From contig NZ_RZHF01000015.1 of the NCBI RefSeq assembly GCF_003990185.1, forward strand, positions 124,136-188,135: a stretch of DNA of 64,000 bases, read 5' to 3'. Made by a program: the position numbers and the translations under genes. Origin of the DNA: Vreelandella nanhaiensis. GTDB lineage: Bacteria; Pseudomonadota; Gammaproteobacteria; Pseudomonadales; Halomonadaceae. Each line of letters starts with the position of its first letter. Positions within the stretch are counted from its first letter, which is position 1. A model generated the notes under the pieces. It was not told the origin of the DNA. It saw nothing but the letters and a program-made list of their open reading frames with translations, and did no database searches. Of the stretch, positions 54,275-63,667 are shown piece by piece.

Positions 54275-55498
54275 ATGCCAGGGCCCTTAAAAGGATTGCG
54301 TGTGCTCGACTTAAGCCGGGTAATGGCTGGGCCATGGTGTACGCAAATATTGGCAGATATGGGTGCTGAAGTTATCAAAGTGGAGCGCCCGGTACTTGGC
54401 GACGATACGCGTCATTGGGGGCCCCCCTGGTTATGTGACAGTGCCGGGAAATCCTCGGGGCAGTCCGCTTATTACCTGTCTGCGAATCGTGGTAAACACT
54501 CGATCACGGTGGATATCAGCGTGCCGGAAGGGCAGGCGCTTATTCGTGAGCTGGCGGCCGACAGCGATATATTGGTAGAAAACTTCAAAAGCGGCGGGCT
54601 AGCTAACAAGGGGCTAGATTACCCAAGCTTGGAAGCAATCAATCCTGCGCTGATTTATTGCTCCATCACTGGCTTTGGCCAGACAGGCCCGATGGCTCAT
54701 ATGGCGGGCTATGATTATCTCGTTCAGGCCCAAGCGGGGTTGATGAGTATTACAGGGGTGCCTGATGGAGAGCCTGGTGCAGGGCCCCAGCGAGTGGGTA
54801 TGGCGGTATCTGATTTGACCACGGGAATGAACGCGGTCATTGCTATCCTGGGGGCGCTACATCATCGCCACCAGACCGGGGAAGGGCAATACATCGATAT
54901 GGCGCTGCTTGATGTACAGGTCAGTTGGCTGGCCAACCAGGCGCTCAACTATTTCTGCAGCGGCAACATTCCTCAACGTACCGGTGACTATCATCCTAAC
55001 CTCGTGCCTTACCAGCCTTTTCCGACCGCTGACGGCGAAAAGGTAATTATCGCTATTGGTAACGATGGTCAGTTCCAGCGTTTTTGCCAAGCTGTAGGCC
55101 GTCCTGAATTGGCAGCTGACGCCCGGTTTAAAACCAACCCGAAGCGGGTAAAACATCGCCTGACGCTTATTCCTATCATGGTTGAGATTACCCGCGAACG
55201 GACCCGCCATGAATGGATAGCGCTGCTGGCTGATCTTGCCGTGCCTTGTGGTCCCATTCAAAGTATCGACCAGGTATTTGAAGACCCCCAGGTGCAGGCT
55301 CGGGGGATGCAGATCGAGCAGGCGTCTTCATACGGCAAGGTTCCGGGAGTCGCCAACCCGATCAAATATTCAAAAACAAGCCTGGAGTACCGCAAAGCGC
55401 CGCCGCTCTTGGGGGAAGATACGTTTGATGTATTGACCAGGGTGCTCAATAAAACGCCTGAAGAAATTGAAACGTTACGCCTTCATCAAGCGATTTAA
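54275..55498 (+). CDS. CaiB/BaiF family CoA-transferase
   Basis: 407 residues. The family III CoA-transferase start is clear: LKGLRVLDLSRVMAGPWCTQ and ADMGAEVIKVERP; the catalytic Asp is probably the one in GQYIDMALLDVQVSW near 208, and DYHPNLVPYQPFPTADG is also family-typical. Such enzymes move CoA between carboxylic acids. With a TctABC-like importer upstream it may activate the imported acid. The actual acid is unknown. AGGAG 7 bp before the ATG. Confidence 0.9.
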   Translation: MPGPLKGLRVLDLSRVMAGPWCTQILADMGAEVIKVERPVLGDDTRHWGPPWLCDSAGKSSGQSAYYLSANRGKHSITVDISVPEGQALIRELAADSDILVENFKSGGLANKGLDYPSLEAINPALIYCSITGFGQTGPMAHMAGYDYLVQAQAGLMSITGVPDGEPGAGPQRVGMAVSDLTTGMNAVIAILGALHHRHQTGEGQYIDMALLDVQVSWLANQALNYFCSGNIPQRTGDYHPNLVPYQPFPTADGEKVIIAIGNDGQFQRFCQAVGRPELAADARFKTNPKRVKHRLTLIPIMVEITRERTRHEWIALLADLAVPCGPIQSIDQVFEDPQVQARGMQIEQASSYGKVPGVANPIKYSKTSLEYRKAPPLLGEDTFDVLTRVLNKTPEEIETLRLHQAI

Positions 55499-55520
55499 TC
55501 GATTATTGATTGAGCCGTTC

Positions 55521-56234
55521 TTAACCTACGGTAACGCCGCCACACACAAAAAGTGTCTGCCCGGTAACGAAGCTGCTGCGTGAGTCGCAGAAGAAACTAA
55601 CCGCATTGGCCACGTCTTCGGGTTCGCCCATACGCTGCAGAGGGATGTTATCAATAATGCGTTTGGCCCGTTCAGAGTCTGGCGGGTTATTATCCCAAAA
55701 GGCGGATGTCGCAATAGGGCCGGGCGCCACGCAGTTGACTGTAATCCCATCCTGGGCAAGCTCCAGCGCCCAGGTTCTTGCCATGGCCTGTACCGCCCCT
55801 TTGGTAGCGCTATAGAGTGTTCGGGCCTCTTTGCCCAGTACTACCCGGCTGGCATTAAATACGATACGCCCATGCTTGCTGGCACGCAGGCTCGGCAATA
55901 AAGCCTGGGTGCATATTAATGCTGAACGTACGTTCAGGTGCATCAAGCGATCAAAATCTTCAATGCGAGTTTCATCAAGAAGGGCCGGGGCCACAATACC
56001 TACGTTGTTGACTAGGCAGCTTACCGCATACTTTTCATTTATTGAGTCCAATACTGCTTTTAACGCTTCTATGTCTGATAGATCAACTTGATAAGCATCT
56101 TCTTTAAACGAATCTATCGTGGGCTCAACGATATCAAGGACGATAACCCGATAGCCATCCTGCTGAAGGCGTTGAGAGATGGCCTGCCCGATATTGCGAG
56201 CGCCTCCAGTTATCACTGCATACGGCGTTGACAT
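55521..56234 (-). CDS. SDR-family oxidoreductase
   Basis: 237 residues from ATG 56234 (MSTPYAVITGGARNIGQAIS, GAGGAGAAATTC upstream). Rossmann motif GGARNIGQAI, NNVG near 75, Ser in VFNASRVVLGKEA and the YSATKGAVQAMAR catalytic Tyr/Lys near 140 make it a classical SDR. Lacks the usual Ser-S at NxS but has NAS. Possibly a dehydrogenase for the same pathway as the CoA-transferase. Divergent from pcaB, with an IclR-type operator between them. Confidence 0.87.
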   Translation of the reverse strand: MSTPYAVITGGARNIGQAISQRLQQDGYRVIVLDIVEPTIDSFKEDAYQVDLSDIEALKAVLDSINEKYAVSCLVNNVGIVAPALLDETRIEDFDRLMHLNVRSALICTQALLPSLRASKHGRIVFNASRVVLGKEARTLYSATKGAVQAMARTWALELAQDGITVNCVAPGPIATSAFWDNNPPDSERAKRIIDNIPLQRMGEPEDVANAVSFFCDSRSSFVTGQTLFVCGGVTVG

Positions 56235-56443
56235 GAATTTCTCCTCTCGATGAGATTTATATTTATGAAGCCGCTTTTCCAAGCGGCAACGTCATGGCGT
56301 TGGGCGAGCAGGCGAGTTAACCAACTGCTCATATAATGGGTACGCGGCGGGATTACATGGGGTTTGATTTTTTCAGAAGCGATACGGTTGATAAGAGAGC
56401 GCACGTAGATTTGGTAAGTCAGTATCCATCTGTTTATCCTATG

Positions 56444-56458
56444 GTTCGAATAACGAAC
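56444..56458. promoter_or_regulatory. IclR/PcaR-type operator, site 3
   Basis: GTTCG-AATAA-CGAAC, a perfect dyad between the SDR and pcaB genes, 82 bp before pcaB. Confidence 0.65.
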
Positions 56459-56539
56459 ATAAGTACGATTTTGCTCTGAATCAAGCTTTTTTACACTATT
56501 TTCAGGCTCTGAATCACGTCACTAGGAGGCCTTGCGCCC

Positions 56540-57880
56540 ATGCCCTCAGCATTTTTAAAGCACCCGTTTATGAGCCAAACCGCCTTGGCTGCCTGTAATG
56601 AAGACGCCATGGTGCGTGCCATGCTGGCCTTTGAACTGGCCTTGGCTGACGTTCAGCAAGCCAGTGGTGCACTGCCTGCCGGCACAAGTCAGCAGATGCG
56701 CGCTCAGCTGGAAGATGTCTCTTTTGATATCGCTGAGATGGCCGAGGGCATCGCCAGCGGAGGCAACGTCGCCATTCCGTTCGTCAAACAGAGCCGTGCG
56801 CTGCTCGCAGATGGCCTCAAGCGTTACTGGCATCAGGGGGCGACGAGCCAGGATGTCGTTGATTCTGCGTTGATGCTGTTACTTAAACCGCGCCTGGCCG
56901 CTTTGGATAGCCTGCTGCTGCGCTGCCGCTCGGCGGCGATAGATCTCATGGACACACACAGCAATACGCCCATGGTCGGGCGCACCCTAATGCAGCAGGC
57001 GTTGCCGATTACCTTTGGCGTCAAGGTTTCTCACTGGGCCGTAGGCCTGGAACAGGCGCGTCGGCGCTTGGGTGATATTGAGCTCCCTGTTCAATTTGGT
57101 GGCGCGGTGGGTGTGCATTCGGGGTGGGATTCGCTGGGGCTTGAGTGGATGGACGCCTTGGCTGAAAAGCTAGGCCTGGCAGCACCGGTATTGCCATGGC
57201 ATACCGACCGCTATCCCATCCACGCGCTGGGTACGGCGCTGGATGCTGTAGCCAGCGCTGCCGAGAAACTGGCACTGGATGTATCGCTGCTTACCCAGAC
57301 CGAGGTAGGCGAGGTGGCCGAGCCCTCGGCACCGGGGATGGGAGAATCCTCTTCGATGCCTCATAAGCGCAACCCAGTGCGCAGCGCGCTGATACGAGGC
57401 GCGGCAAGGCAAGTGCATGGGCATGCCAGTGTATTGTTAAACGCGGCCGCCCAGCCTCTGGAACGCGGGCTGGGGGAATGGCATGCCGAATGGGCGCCGT
57501 TAATGGAAAGCGTACTACTGGTGGAGGGTGCGCTGGAGCAGGTGGCCGTACTGCTTGAAGGGCTTGAAGTGTATCCCGATAACATGTGGCGCAACTTGGC
57601 GGCTACCGGGGGCGGCATCATGGCTGAGCCGGTGGCGCGCCTGCTGACCCCTGCGCTAGGCACAGATAACGCCAAGGCGGTAAGTGCTGCGGCGGCGGAA
57701 ACCTCACGCTGCGAGTCCCGGGATTATTCAGATGTATTGATTGATGTACTGGCCGAGCACCCTGAGACAAACGGAACCATTGATTACGATTCACTGCGTA
57801 AAGCTTGCGATCCGACTTTATACCTTGGTAGCAGCAAGGCTCAGATAAAACGCGCCAGAAAATGGTTAGAATCGAAATAA
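56540..57880 (+). CDS. pcaB: 3-carboxy-cis,cis-muconate cycloisomerase PcaB
   Basis: 446 residues of the fumarase/aspartase superfamily, close to known PcaB length. The signature GMGESSSMPHKRNPVRSALI near 270 is clear; also ASGGNVAIPFVKQSRALLAD and HQGATSQDVVDSALMLLL. It cyclises 3-carboxymuconate to 4-carboxymuconolactone in protocatechuate degradation. AGGAGG precedes the ATG by 10 bp. Separated from pcaI by 200 bp with another operator. Confidence 0.92.
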   Translation: MPSAFLKHPFMSQTALAACNEDAMVRAMLAFELALADVQQASGALPAGTSQQMRAQLEDVSFDIAEMAEGIASGGNVAIPFVKQSRALLADGLKRYWHQGATSQDVVDSALMLLLKPRLAALDSLLLRCRSAAIDLMDTHSNTPMVGRTLMQQALPITFGVKVSHWAVGLEQARRRLGDIELPVQFGGAVGVHSGWDSLGLEWMDALAEKLGLAAPVLPWHTDRYPIHALGTALDAVASAAEKLALDVSLLTQTEVGEVAEPSAPGMGESSSMPHKRNPVRSALIRGAARQVHGHASVLLNAAAQPLERGLGEWHAEWAPLMESVLLVEGALEQVAVLLEGLEVYPDNMWRNLAATGGGIMAEPVARLLTPALGTDNAKAVSAAAAETSRCESRDYSDVLIDVLAEHPETNGTIDYDSLRKACDPTLYLGSSKAQIKRARKWLESK

Positions 57881-58010
57881 TTTTTATAAGAAACAAATGC
57901 TTAATTAATTTTGTGAAATAAGAAAATGCCCTGGCGGAGATGCAAGGCAAGCGTGGGTGGGTTTGACCTCATCTACGTTCGGCAGTAACTTGTTCGTATA
58001 GAGGATCTAT

Positions 58011-58025
58011 GTTCGCTTTACGAAC
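58011..58025. promoter_or_regulatory. IclR/PcaR-type operator, site 4
   Basis: GTTCG-CTTTA-CGAAC, a perfect dyad 56 bp before pcaI. Further partial GTTCG copies occur at 57977 and 57992. Confidence 0.65.
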
Positions 58026-58080
58026 AATTTGTTGATAGTTCACTAACAAGCATGCCAACGACCCGCTAAGAGGCACCCAC

Positions 58081-58899
58081 ATGGCCGAGTTTCTCAGCTT
58101 ACATGACGCGGTAGCGCGCTACGTTCAAGACGGCGCTACCGTGGCCATGGAAGGCTTTACCCATCTGATTCCATTTGCCGCCGGTCACGAAGTGATCCGT
58201 CAGAAAAAGCGTGATCTGACGCTGATCCGCATGACTCCCGATATCATCTACGACCAGCTGATTGGCGCAGGCTGCGCTAAAAAAGTGATCTTCTCCTGGG
58301 GTGGCAATCCAGGTGTCGGGTCGCTGCATCGCCTGCGTGATGCCGTGGAGAAAGGCTGGCCGCATAAGATTGAGATTCTTGAGCACAGCCATGCGGCCAT
58401 GGCCTGTGCATTTGAAGCGGGCGCGGCTGGCCTGCCACTGGCAGTGCTGCGTGGTTATGTGGGTAGTGAGCTGCCCAGCGTGAACGATCAGATCAAGTTC
58501 ATTGAGTGCCCGTTTACCGGTGAGCGTCTGGCAGCGGTGCCGTCGGTGCGTCCTGATGTTTCCATCGTTCACGCCCAGCGTGCGGATCGCCAGGGTAATG
58601 TGCTGGTGGAAGGGATTGTTGGCGTACAGAAAGAGGCCGTGCTTGCGGCCAAGCACAGCATCGTCACGGTGGAAGAGATCGTTGACGATCTGAAAGCGCA
58701 TCCTAACGCCTGTGTGATTCCTAGCTGGGCCATCAGTGCTGTGGCGGTGGCTGAAAAAGGCGCGCTGCCCTCTTACACCCACGGCTATTACGGCCGCAGC
58801 AACCGTTTCTACAAAGAGTGGGACGCCATCGCTCGCGATCGTGACACTTTCACCAAGTGGCTTGATGACAACGTCTACCGCGCAGAGGAGAACGCCTGA
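58081..58899 (+). CDS. pcaI: 3-oxoadipate CoA-transferase subunit A PcaI
   Basis: 272 residues. Family I CoA-transferase alpha subunit: GATVAMEGFTHLIPFAAGHE near 18, MTPDIIYDQLIGAGCAKKVI and GGNPGVGSLHRLRDAVEKGW. With PcaJ it forms 3-oxoadipyl-CoA from 3-oxoadipate and succinyl-CoA. Larger (270-type) subfamily rather than the 220-residue one. Its stop overlaps the pcaJ ATG by one base (TGATG). Confidence 0.92.
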   Translation: MAEFLSLHDAVARYVQDGATVAMEGFTHLIPFAAGHEVIRQKKRDLTLIRMTPDIIYDQLIGAGCAKKVIFSWGGNPGVGSLHRLRDAVEKGWPHKIEILEHSHAAMACAFEAGAAGLPLAVLRGYVGSELPSVNDQIKFIECPFTGERLAAVPSVRPDVSIVHAQRADRQGNVLVEGIVGVQKEAVLAAKHSIVTVEEIVDDLKAHPNACVIPSWAISAVAVAEKGALPSYTHGYYGRSNRFYKEWDAIARDRDTFTKWLDDNVYRAEENA

Positions 58900-59672
58900 T
58901 GAGCCTGGAATATACCTCTTCTGAAATGATGTCGGTGACCGCTGCGCGGGCGCTGGAAAATGGCACTACCTGTTTTGTAGGCATCGGGCTGCCCTCAGAG
59001 GCCGCTAACCTAGCGCGGCTAACACATGCGCCTGACGTGGTGCTGATTTACGAATCCGGCACGCTGCAAACCAAGCCCGATATTCTGCCGCTCTCCATCG
59101 GCGACGGCGAGCTGTGCGAATCAGCGCTGACGACTGTGGCAGTGCCCGAGATGTTTCGCTACTGGCTGCAGGGCGGCAAAGTGAACGTGGGATTTTTGGG
59201 TACCGCGCAAATCGATCGCTTTGCTAACCTTAACACGACGCTGATTGGTGACTACAAAGCACCTAAAGTACGCCTGCCGGGCGGCGGCGGCGCACCGGAA
59301 ATTGCCACTAACGCGGGTGAAGTATTTATCACCCTGAAGCACTCGAAGCGGGCGTTTGTGAAAGATGTTGATTTCGTCACCACTCTGGGCTTTGGCCGTG
59401 ATGGCAAAGGGCGCGATAACGTACCCAATATCGGCAAAGGCCCGACCCGCGTGATTACCGATCTGTGCGTGATGAAGCCCGACCCCGACACCAAAGAGCT
59501 TGTTGTGGTATCGCTTCATCCGGGCGTTAGCCGGGAGGACGTAATGGAGGCGACCGGCTGGGAAGTGCGTTTTGCCGCCCAGCTTGAGAGTACCCCTGAG
59601 CCCAGCGAAAAAGAGCTTGAGATCTTGCGCGAGTTGAAAGCCCGTACCGAACGCGCCCATGCGGGCGAATAA
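58899..59672 (+). CDS. pcaJ: 3-oxoadipate CoA-transferase subunit B PcaJ
   Basis: 257 residues. The beta-subunit catalytic Glu lies in VVLIYESGTLQTKPDILPLS near 52, with RLPGGGGAPEIATNAGEVFI near 125. It partners PcaI. Overlaps neither strongly with pcaF: the stop is 11 bp before the pcaF ATG. Confidence 0.92.
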   Translation: MSLEYTSSEMMSVTAARALENGTTCFVGIGLPSEAANLARLTHAPDVVLIYESGTLQTKPDILPLSIGDGELCESALTTVAVPEMFRYWLQGGKVNVGFLGTAQIDRFANLNTTLIGDYKAPKVRLPGGGGAPEIATNAGEVFITLKHSKRAFVKDVDFVTTLGFGRDGKGRDNVPNIGKGPTRVITDLCVMKPDPDTKELVVVSLHPGVSREDVMEATGWEVRFAAQLESTPEPSEKELEILRELKARTERAHAGE

Positions 59673-59682
59673 GGAGTTGGTC

Positions 59683-60885
59683 ATGACAAACGTTTATTTA
59701 TGCCACCCGCGACGCACCGCTATCGGTCGGTTTGGCGGCACGCTGGCAAGCGTGCGCCCCGATGATTTCGCCGCCACGATCTTCAAGGCAGTGCTAGCTG
59801 ATGCGCCGGATCTCGATCCTGCCGCCATTGAAGAAGTATTTATGGGCTGCGCCAACCAGGCCGGTGAAGATAACCGCAACGTAGCACGCATGTCGTCGCT
59901 CCTGGCGGGCATTCCCACCTCGGTACCCGGCACGACCATGAACCGCCTGTGCGGCTCGGGTATGGACGCGGTAGGCACCGCATTTCGGGCAATTAAGGCT
60001 GGTGAAATGGAGCTGGCGCTGGCCGGCGGCGTGGAATCCATGTCCCGGGCGCCCTATGTGATGGGCAAAGCCGATAGCGCCTTCTCTCGCGGTCAGAAAA
60101 TCGAAGATACCACTATCGGCTGGCGCTTTGTGAACCCGCTGATGAAGAAGGCGTTCGGGATCGACTCCATGCCGGAAACGGCGGAAAACGTCGCCGAACA
60201 GTTCAATATTTCCCGAGAAGATCAGGATGCCTTCGCGTTGCGCTCCCAGCAGAAAGCGGCCGCCGCACAGCAAGCCGGCCGGTTTGCTCAGGAAATCACC
60301 CCTATCGAAATACCTCGCCGCAAGCAGGAGCCACTGATTTTTGATCAGGATGAGCACTTGCGGGAAACCACGATGGAGAAGCTTGCTGCTTTGCCTACGC
60401 CCTTCCGTGAAGGCGGCAGCGTAACCGCTGGCAACGCCTCCGGCGTCAACGATGGCGCGGCAGCCATGCTGGTGGCCAGCGAGTCAGCGGTTAAACAGCA
60501 CGGCCTAACGCCCATGGCCAAGATTATCGGTATGGCAACGGCTGGCGTTGAACCGCGCATCATGGGCTATGGCCCGGTACCGGCAGTCCAGAAACTGCTC
60601 AAGCGCACTGGCATTTCGCTTGATGAAATTGATGTCTTTGAGTTTAACGAAGCCTTTGCCGCCCAGGCACTGGCCTGCATGCGTGACCTAGGCCTTGAAG
60701 ACGACGACCCACGGGTAAACCCCAACGGCGGTGGAATTGCCCTTGGGCATCCGCTGGGCATGTCCGGCGCACGCCTGCTGCTTACCGCTGCTCATGAGCT
60801 GCAAAACAGCGGCAAACGCTACGCGCTGTGCACCATGTGCGTGGGCGTAGGCCAAGGTATTGCCACACTGATCGAGCGCGCTTAA
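59683..60885 (+). CDS. pcaF: 3-oxoadipyl-CoA thiolase PcaF
   Basis: 400 residues from ATG 59683, with AAGGAG upstream. Thiolase family: nucleophilic Cys in [20 protein letters not shown] near 90, His in [20 protein letters not shown] near 355 and Cys in [15 protein letters not shown] near 385. Cleaves 3-oxoadipyl-CoA to acetyl-CoA and succinyl-CoA, the last step of the pathway. Confidence 0.93.
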   Translation: MTNVYLCHPRRTAIGRFGGTLASVRPDDFAATIFKAVLADAPDLDPAAIEEVFMGCANQAGEDNRNVARMSSLLAGIPTSVPGTTMNRLCGSGMDAVGTAFRAIKAGEMELALAGGVESMSRAPYVMGKADSAFSRGQKIEDTTIGWRFVNPLMKKAFGIDSMPETAENVAEQFNISREDQDAFALRSQQKAAAAQQAGRFAQEITPIEIPRRKQEPLIFDQDEHLRETTMEKLAALPTPFREGGSVTAGNASGVNDGAAAMLVASESAVKQHGLTPMAKIIGMATAGVEPRIMGYGPVPAVQKLLKRTGISLDEIDVFEFNEAFAAQALACMRDLGLEDDDPRVNPNGGGIALGHPLGMSGARLLLTAAHELQNSGKRYALCTMCVGVGQGIATLIERA

Positions 60886-60895
60886 CGGAGGTAGT

Positions 60896-62065
60896 ATGGC
60901 TTTTCATACCATCAATGGACGCAGCGTGGCCTACCGGCTGTTGGGTACTCAAGGTAATCCACTGGTCGTGCTGGCGCATCCCTTGGGCATGAGCCAGGCC
61001 GTGTGGGACGATGTTATCCCTGCGCTGCTTCCCCGCTACCGGGTGTTGACTTGGGATCTTCCCGGCCACGGGGCCAGTCAGGCGGTGAGCAGCTCACAGG
61101 TCACGCCTGCGGATCTGGCCGGCGAGGCCTTGGCACTGGCAGAGCTTGCGGGTGACGAGCGCTTTCATTTTGTCGGCACTTCCATTGGTGGCGTGATCGG
61201 CCAACAGTTGATAGCCGAGCACAGTGACCGTTTGCTCTCCGCGACGCTTACCAATACCGGCGCGATCATCGGCACGCCTGATTTATGGAACACCCGCGCT
61301 GGCCGTGTGCGTCAGGAAGGCCTCGCGGCCATGGCCCAGGAGATCGTACCGCGCTGGTTTGCCCAGGCGACGTTCGAGGCAAATCCCGCGCTTAAGGCGG
61401 GCTGGTGCACCCAGATGGGGCGAGGTGATGACGAATCCTACGCCCAGCTATGCGAGATGTTGGGCCGCGAGACGTTTACCGGGCAGCTGTCCGGCAAGCC
61501 AGTCAAGGTGCAACTATTCGGCGGCAGTGAAGACCTTGCGACACCGACCGCGACGCTTGAGGCGCTGGCGGAAGAACTTGATGGCGCGCCGCTGGAGATT
61601 TTTGATGGCGTGGGGCACGTGCCATCGGTCGAGGCGCCAGCACGCTTTGCGCAGAAGCTTCTGAGTGTCATGGCGGCGGACCTGGGCGATGTGGCGAACC
61701 AAGGCGTGGCGTATGCCACCGGCCTGCAAACCCGTAAGCAGGTGCTGGGCGAGGAGCATGTGGCGCGCTCAACCGCTAATGCAAACAGTCTGGATACCCC
61801 TTTCCAGCAGATGATCACGCGCTTGGCTTGGGGCGAACTGTGGAGCAATGACGACCTGACCCGCCGTGAGCGCAGCATGATCACCACGGGAATTCTCGCT
61901 GCTCTGGGGCGTGAAGAGTTGACGCTGCACTTGAAAACCGCCAAGCGTATAGGTCTGACCGAAGCCGAGCTTCGCCAGGTACTCATGCATGTGGCAATTT
62001 ACGGCGGTGTACCGGCGGCCAACCATGCCTTTGCCTTGGCCAAAGAGCTGGGCTGGGGTGAATGA
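60896..62065 (+). CDS. pcaL: Fused 3-oxoadipate enol-lactonase / 4-carboxymuconolactone decarboxylase (PcaD-PcaC)
   Basis: 389 residues in two parts. Residues 1-260 are an alpha/beta hydrolase: HPLGMSQAVWDDVIPALLPR, nucleophile Ser in FVGTSIGGVIGQQLIAEHSD near 99 and His in GVGHVPSVEAPARF near 240 (PcaD). Residues 265-389 are a carboxymuconolactone decarboxylase (PcaC): FQQMITRLAWGELWSNDDLT, RERSMITTGILAALGREEL and LRQVLMHVAIYGGVPAANHA. The fusion, called PcaL in actinobacteria, performs two consecutive steps between PcaB and PcaIJ. Ends the pcaIJF-DC operon. Confidence 0.92.
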   Translation: MAFHTINGRSVAYRLLGTQGNPLVVLAHPLGMSQAVWDDVIPALLPRYRVLTWDLPGHGASQAVSSSQVTPADLAGEALALAELAGDERFHFVGTSIGGVIGQQLIAEHSDRLLSATLTNTGAIIGTPDLWNTRAGRVRQEGLAAMAQEIVPRWFAQATFEANPALKAGWCTQMGRGDDESYAQLCEMLGRETFTGQLSGKPVKVQLFGGSEDLATPTATLEALAEELDGAPLEIFDGVGHVPSVEAPARFAQKLLSVMAADLGDVANQGVAYATGLQTRKQVLGEEHVARSTANANSLDTPFQQMITRLAWGELWSNDDLTRRERSMITTGILAALGREELTLHLKTAKRIGLTEAELRQVLMHVAIYGGVPAANHAFALAKELGWGE

Positions 62066-62122
62066 TCGATTAGTTGTCGGCTGAACACTAATAACAATTC
62101 ATACATTAATCGGAGCCATGCC

Positions 62123-63574
62123 ATGACGTCAGTTCAATTATTAATCGACGGCCAGCAGTGTCTTGCTTCAGATAGCGCCACCTTCAAGCGCTGCAATCCG
62201 CTGAGTGGCGAAACGGTCTCTCAAGTGGCGGCGGCCTCGCTTGAAGATGTCAATCGGGCTATCGAAGCGGCTCACGGCGCTTTCAAGTCCTGGTCTCGGA
62301 CGGGCCCAGGCGAGCGCCGGGCGAAGTTGACCAAGGCCGCTGAGCTGATGGAGTCACGCCAGCAGGCGTTCATCGATGCCATGGTGGATGAAACGGGCGC
62401 TACCCCGGGTTGGGCAGGCTTTAATGTCATGGTGGCGGCGAACTTGTTGCGTGAATCGGCTGCCTTAACCACACAAATACAGGGCGATATTATCCCCTCC
62501 AACGTGCCTGATAGCCTGGCCATGGGCATTCGCGTACCGTGCGGCGTGGTGGTCGGTATCGCCCCGTGGAACGCACCTATCATACTGGGTACGCGGGCCA
62601 TTGCCGGGCCATTGGCGTGTGGTAACAGCGTTATACTGAAAGCATCAGAAATGTGCCCGAATACGCACGCGCTGATTGGGCAGGTGCTGCACGATGCGGG
62701 CCTGGGTAACGGCGTTGTTAACGTTATCCATAATCAGCCCGAGCAAGCATCAAGTGTGGTTGGCGCATTAATAGAGCATCCGGCGGTTCGTCGTATCAAT
62801 TTTACCGGCTCTACAACGGTTGGGCGAATTATTGCGGAGAAAGCCGCCAAGCACCTTAAACCCGTACTGCTAGAGCTTGGCGGTAAGGCACCTTTTCTGG
62901 TGCTTGACGATGCCGATATTGACGCAGCGGTTGAAGCGGCCGCTTTCGGCGCCTTCTTCAATCAGGGGCAAATCTGCATGTCGACCGAGCGCTTGATCGT
63001 AGATGAAGCCGTTGCCGATGAGTTTGCCGAGAAGTTGGCGGCCAAAGCGAAGACACTGACAGCGGGAGATCCTCGTGCAGAAGGCAATGTACTGGGGACG
63101 CTCATCAACCAGGAATCTGGTCATAAGCTCAACGAACTGATCGATGACGCCCTCAGCAATGGCGCCCGCTTAGGCTCTGGAGGAAAGGCTGAAGGTGTCG
63201 TGATGCAGCCAACGCTGGTGGATAACGTCACAAAGGCAATGCGGCTTTATTCGGAAGAGTCCTTTGGTCCTGTGGTCGCCATGATTCGCGTCAAGGGTGA
63301 AGAGGAGGCCATTCGCGTTGCCAATGATAGCGAGTACGGCCTTTCAGGCGCCGTGTTTACCCGCGATAGCGCACGCGGGCTGCGGGTTGCTGGGCGAATT
63401 GAAACTGGCATCTGTCATATCAATGCGCCAACGGTACACGACGAGCCGCAAATGCCGTTTGGTGGCGTAAAAAGTAGCGGTTACGGACGCTTCGGTGGTA
63501 AGGCGGTCATCGAGGAGTTCACGGAACTGCGCTGGATGACGCTGCAAACCGGCCCGCGTCACTATCCTATCTAG
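62123..63574 (+). CDS. Aldehyde dehydrogenase, salicylaldehyde/vanillin-type
   Basis: 483 residues. ALDH motifs: GIAPWNAPIILGTRAIAGPL near 150, NAD site NFTGSTTVGRIIAEKAAKHL, catalytic Glu in PVLLELGGKAPFLVLDDADI near 255 and Cys in FFNQGQICMSTERLIV near 287. Its closest likeness is the NahF/Vdh branch that oxidises benzaldehydes such as vanillin or salicylaldehyde to the acids. It could deliver protocatechuate-type acids to the pca pathway. Separate from pcaL by 57 bp with a weak Shine-Dalgarno (CGGAG). Confidence 0.88.
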   Translation: MTSVQLLIDGQQCLASDSATFKRCNPLSGETVSQVAAASLEDVNRAIEAAHGAFKSWSRTGPGERRAKLTKAAELMESRQQAFIDAMVDETGATPGWAGFNVMVAANLLRESAALTTQIQGDIIPSNVPDSLAMGIRVPCGVVVGIAPWNAPIILGTRAIAGPLACGNSVILKASEMCPNTHALIGQVLHDAGLGNGVVNVIHNQPEQASSVVGALIEHPAVRRINFTGSTTVGRIIAEKAAKHLKPVLLELGGKAPFLVLDDADIDAAVEAAAFGAFFNQGQICMSTERLIVDEAVADEFAEKLAAKAKTLTAGDPRAEGNVLGTLINQESGHKLNELIDDALSNGARLGSGGKAEGVVMQPTLVDNVTKAMRLYSEESFGPVVAMIRVKGEEEAIRVANDSEYGLSGAVFTRDSARGLRVAGRIETGICHINAPTVHDEPQMPFGGVKSSGYGRFGGKAVIEEFTELRWMTLQTGPRHYPI

Positions 63575-63596
63575 CGCGATAACGGAGGACAAAAAT

Positions 63597-63620
63597 GGCG
63601 CTCCAGAGCGCCGTTTTTAT
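63597..63620 (+). terminator. Intrinsic terminator after aldehyde dehydrogenase
   Basis: GGCGCTC-CA-GAGCGCC followed by GTTTTTATT. Confidence 0.9.
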
Positions 63621-63667
63621 TCAATACAAAAAATAATAAAAGTGAGCTGACGTCGCTCTTTGGGTAG

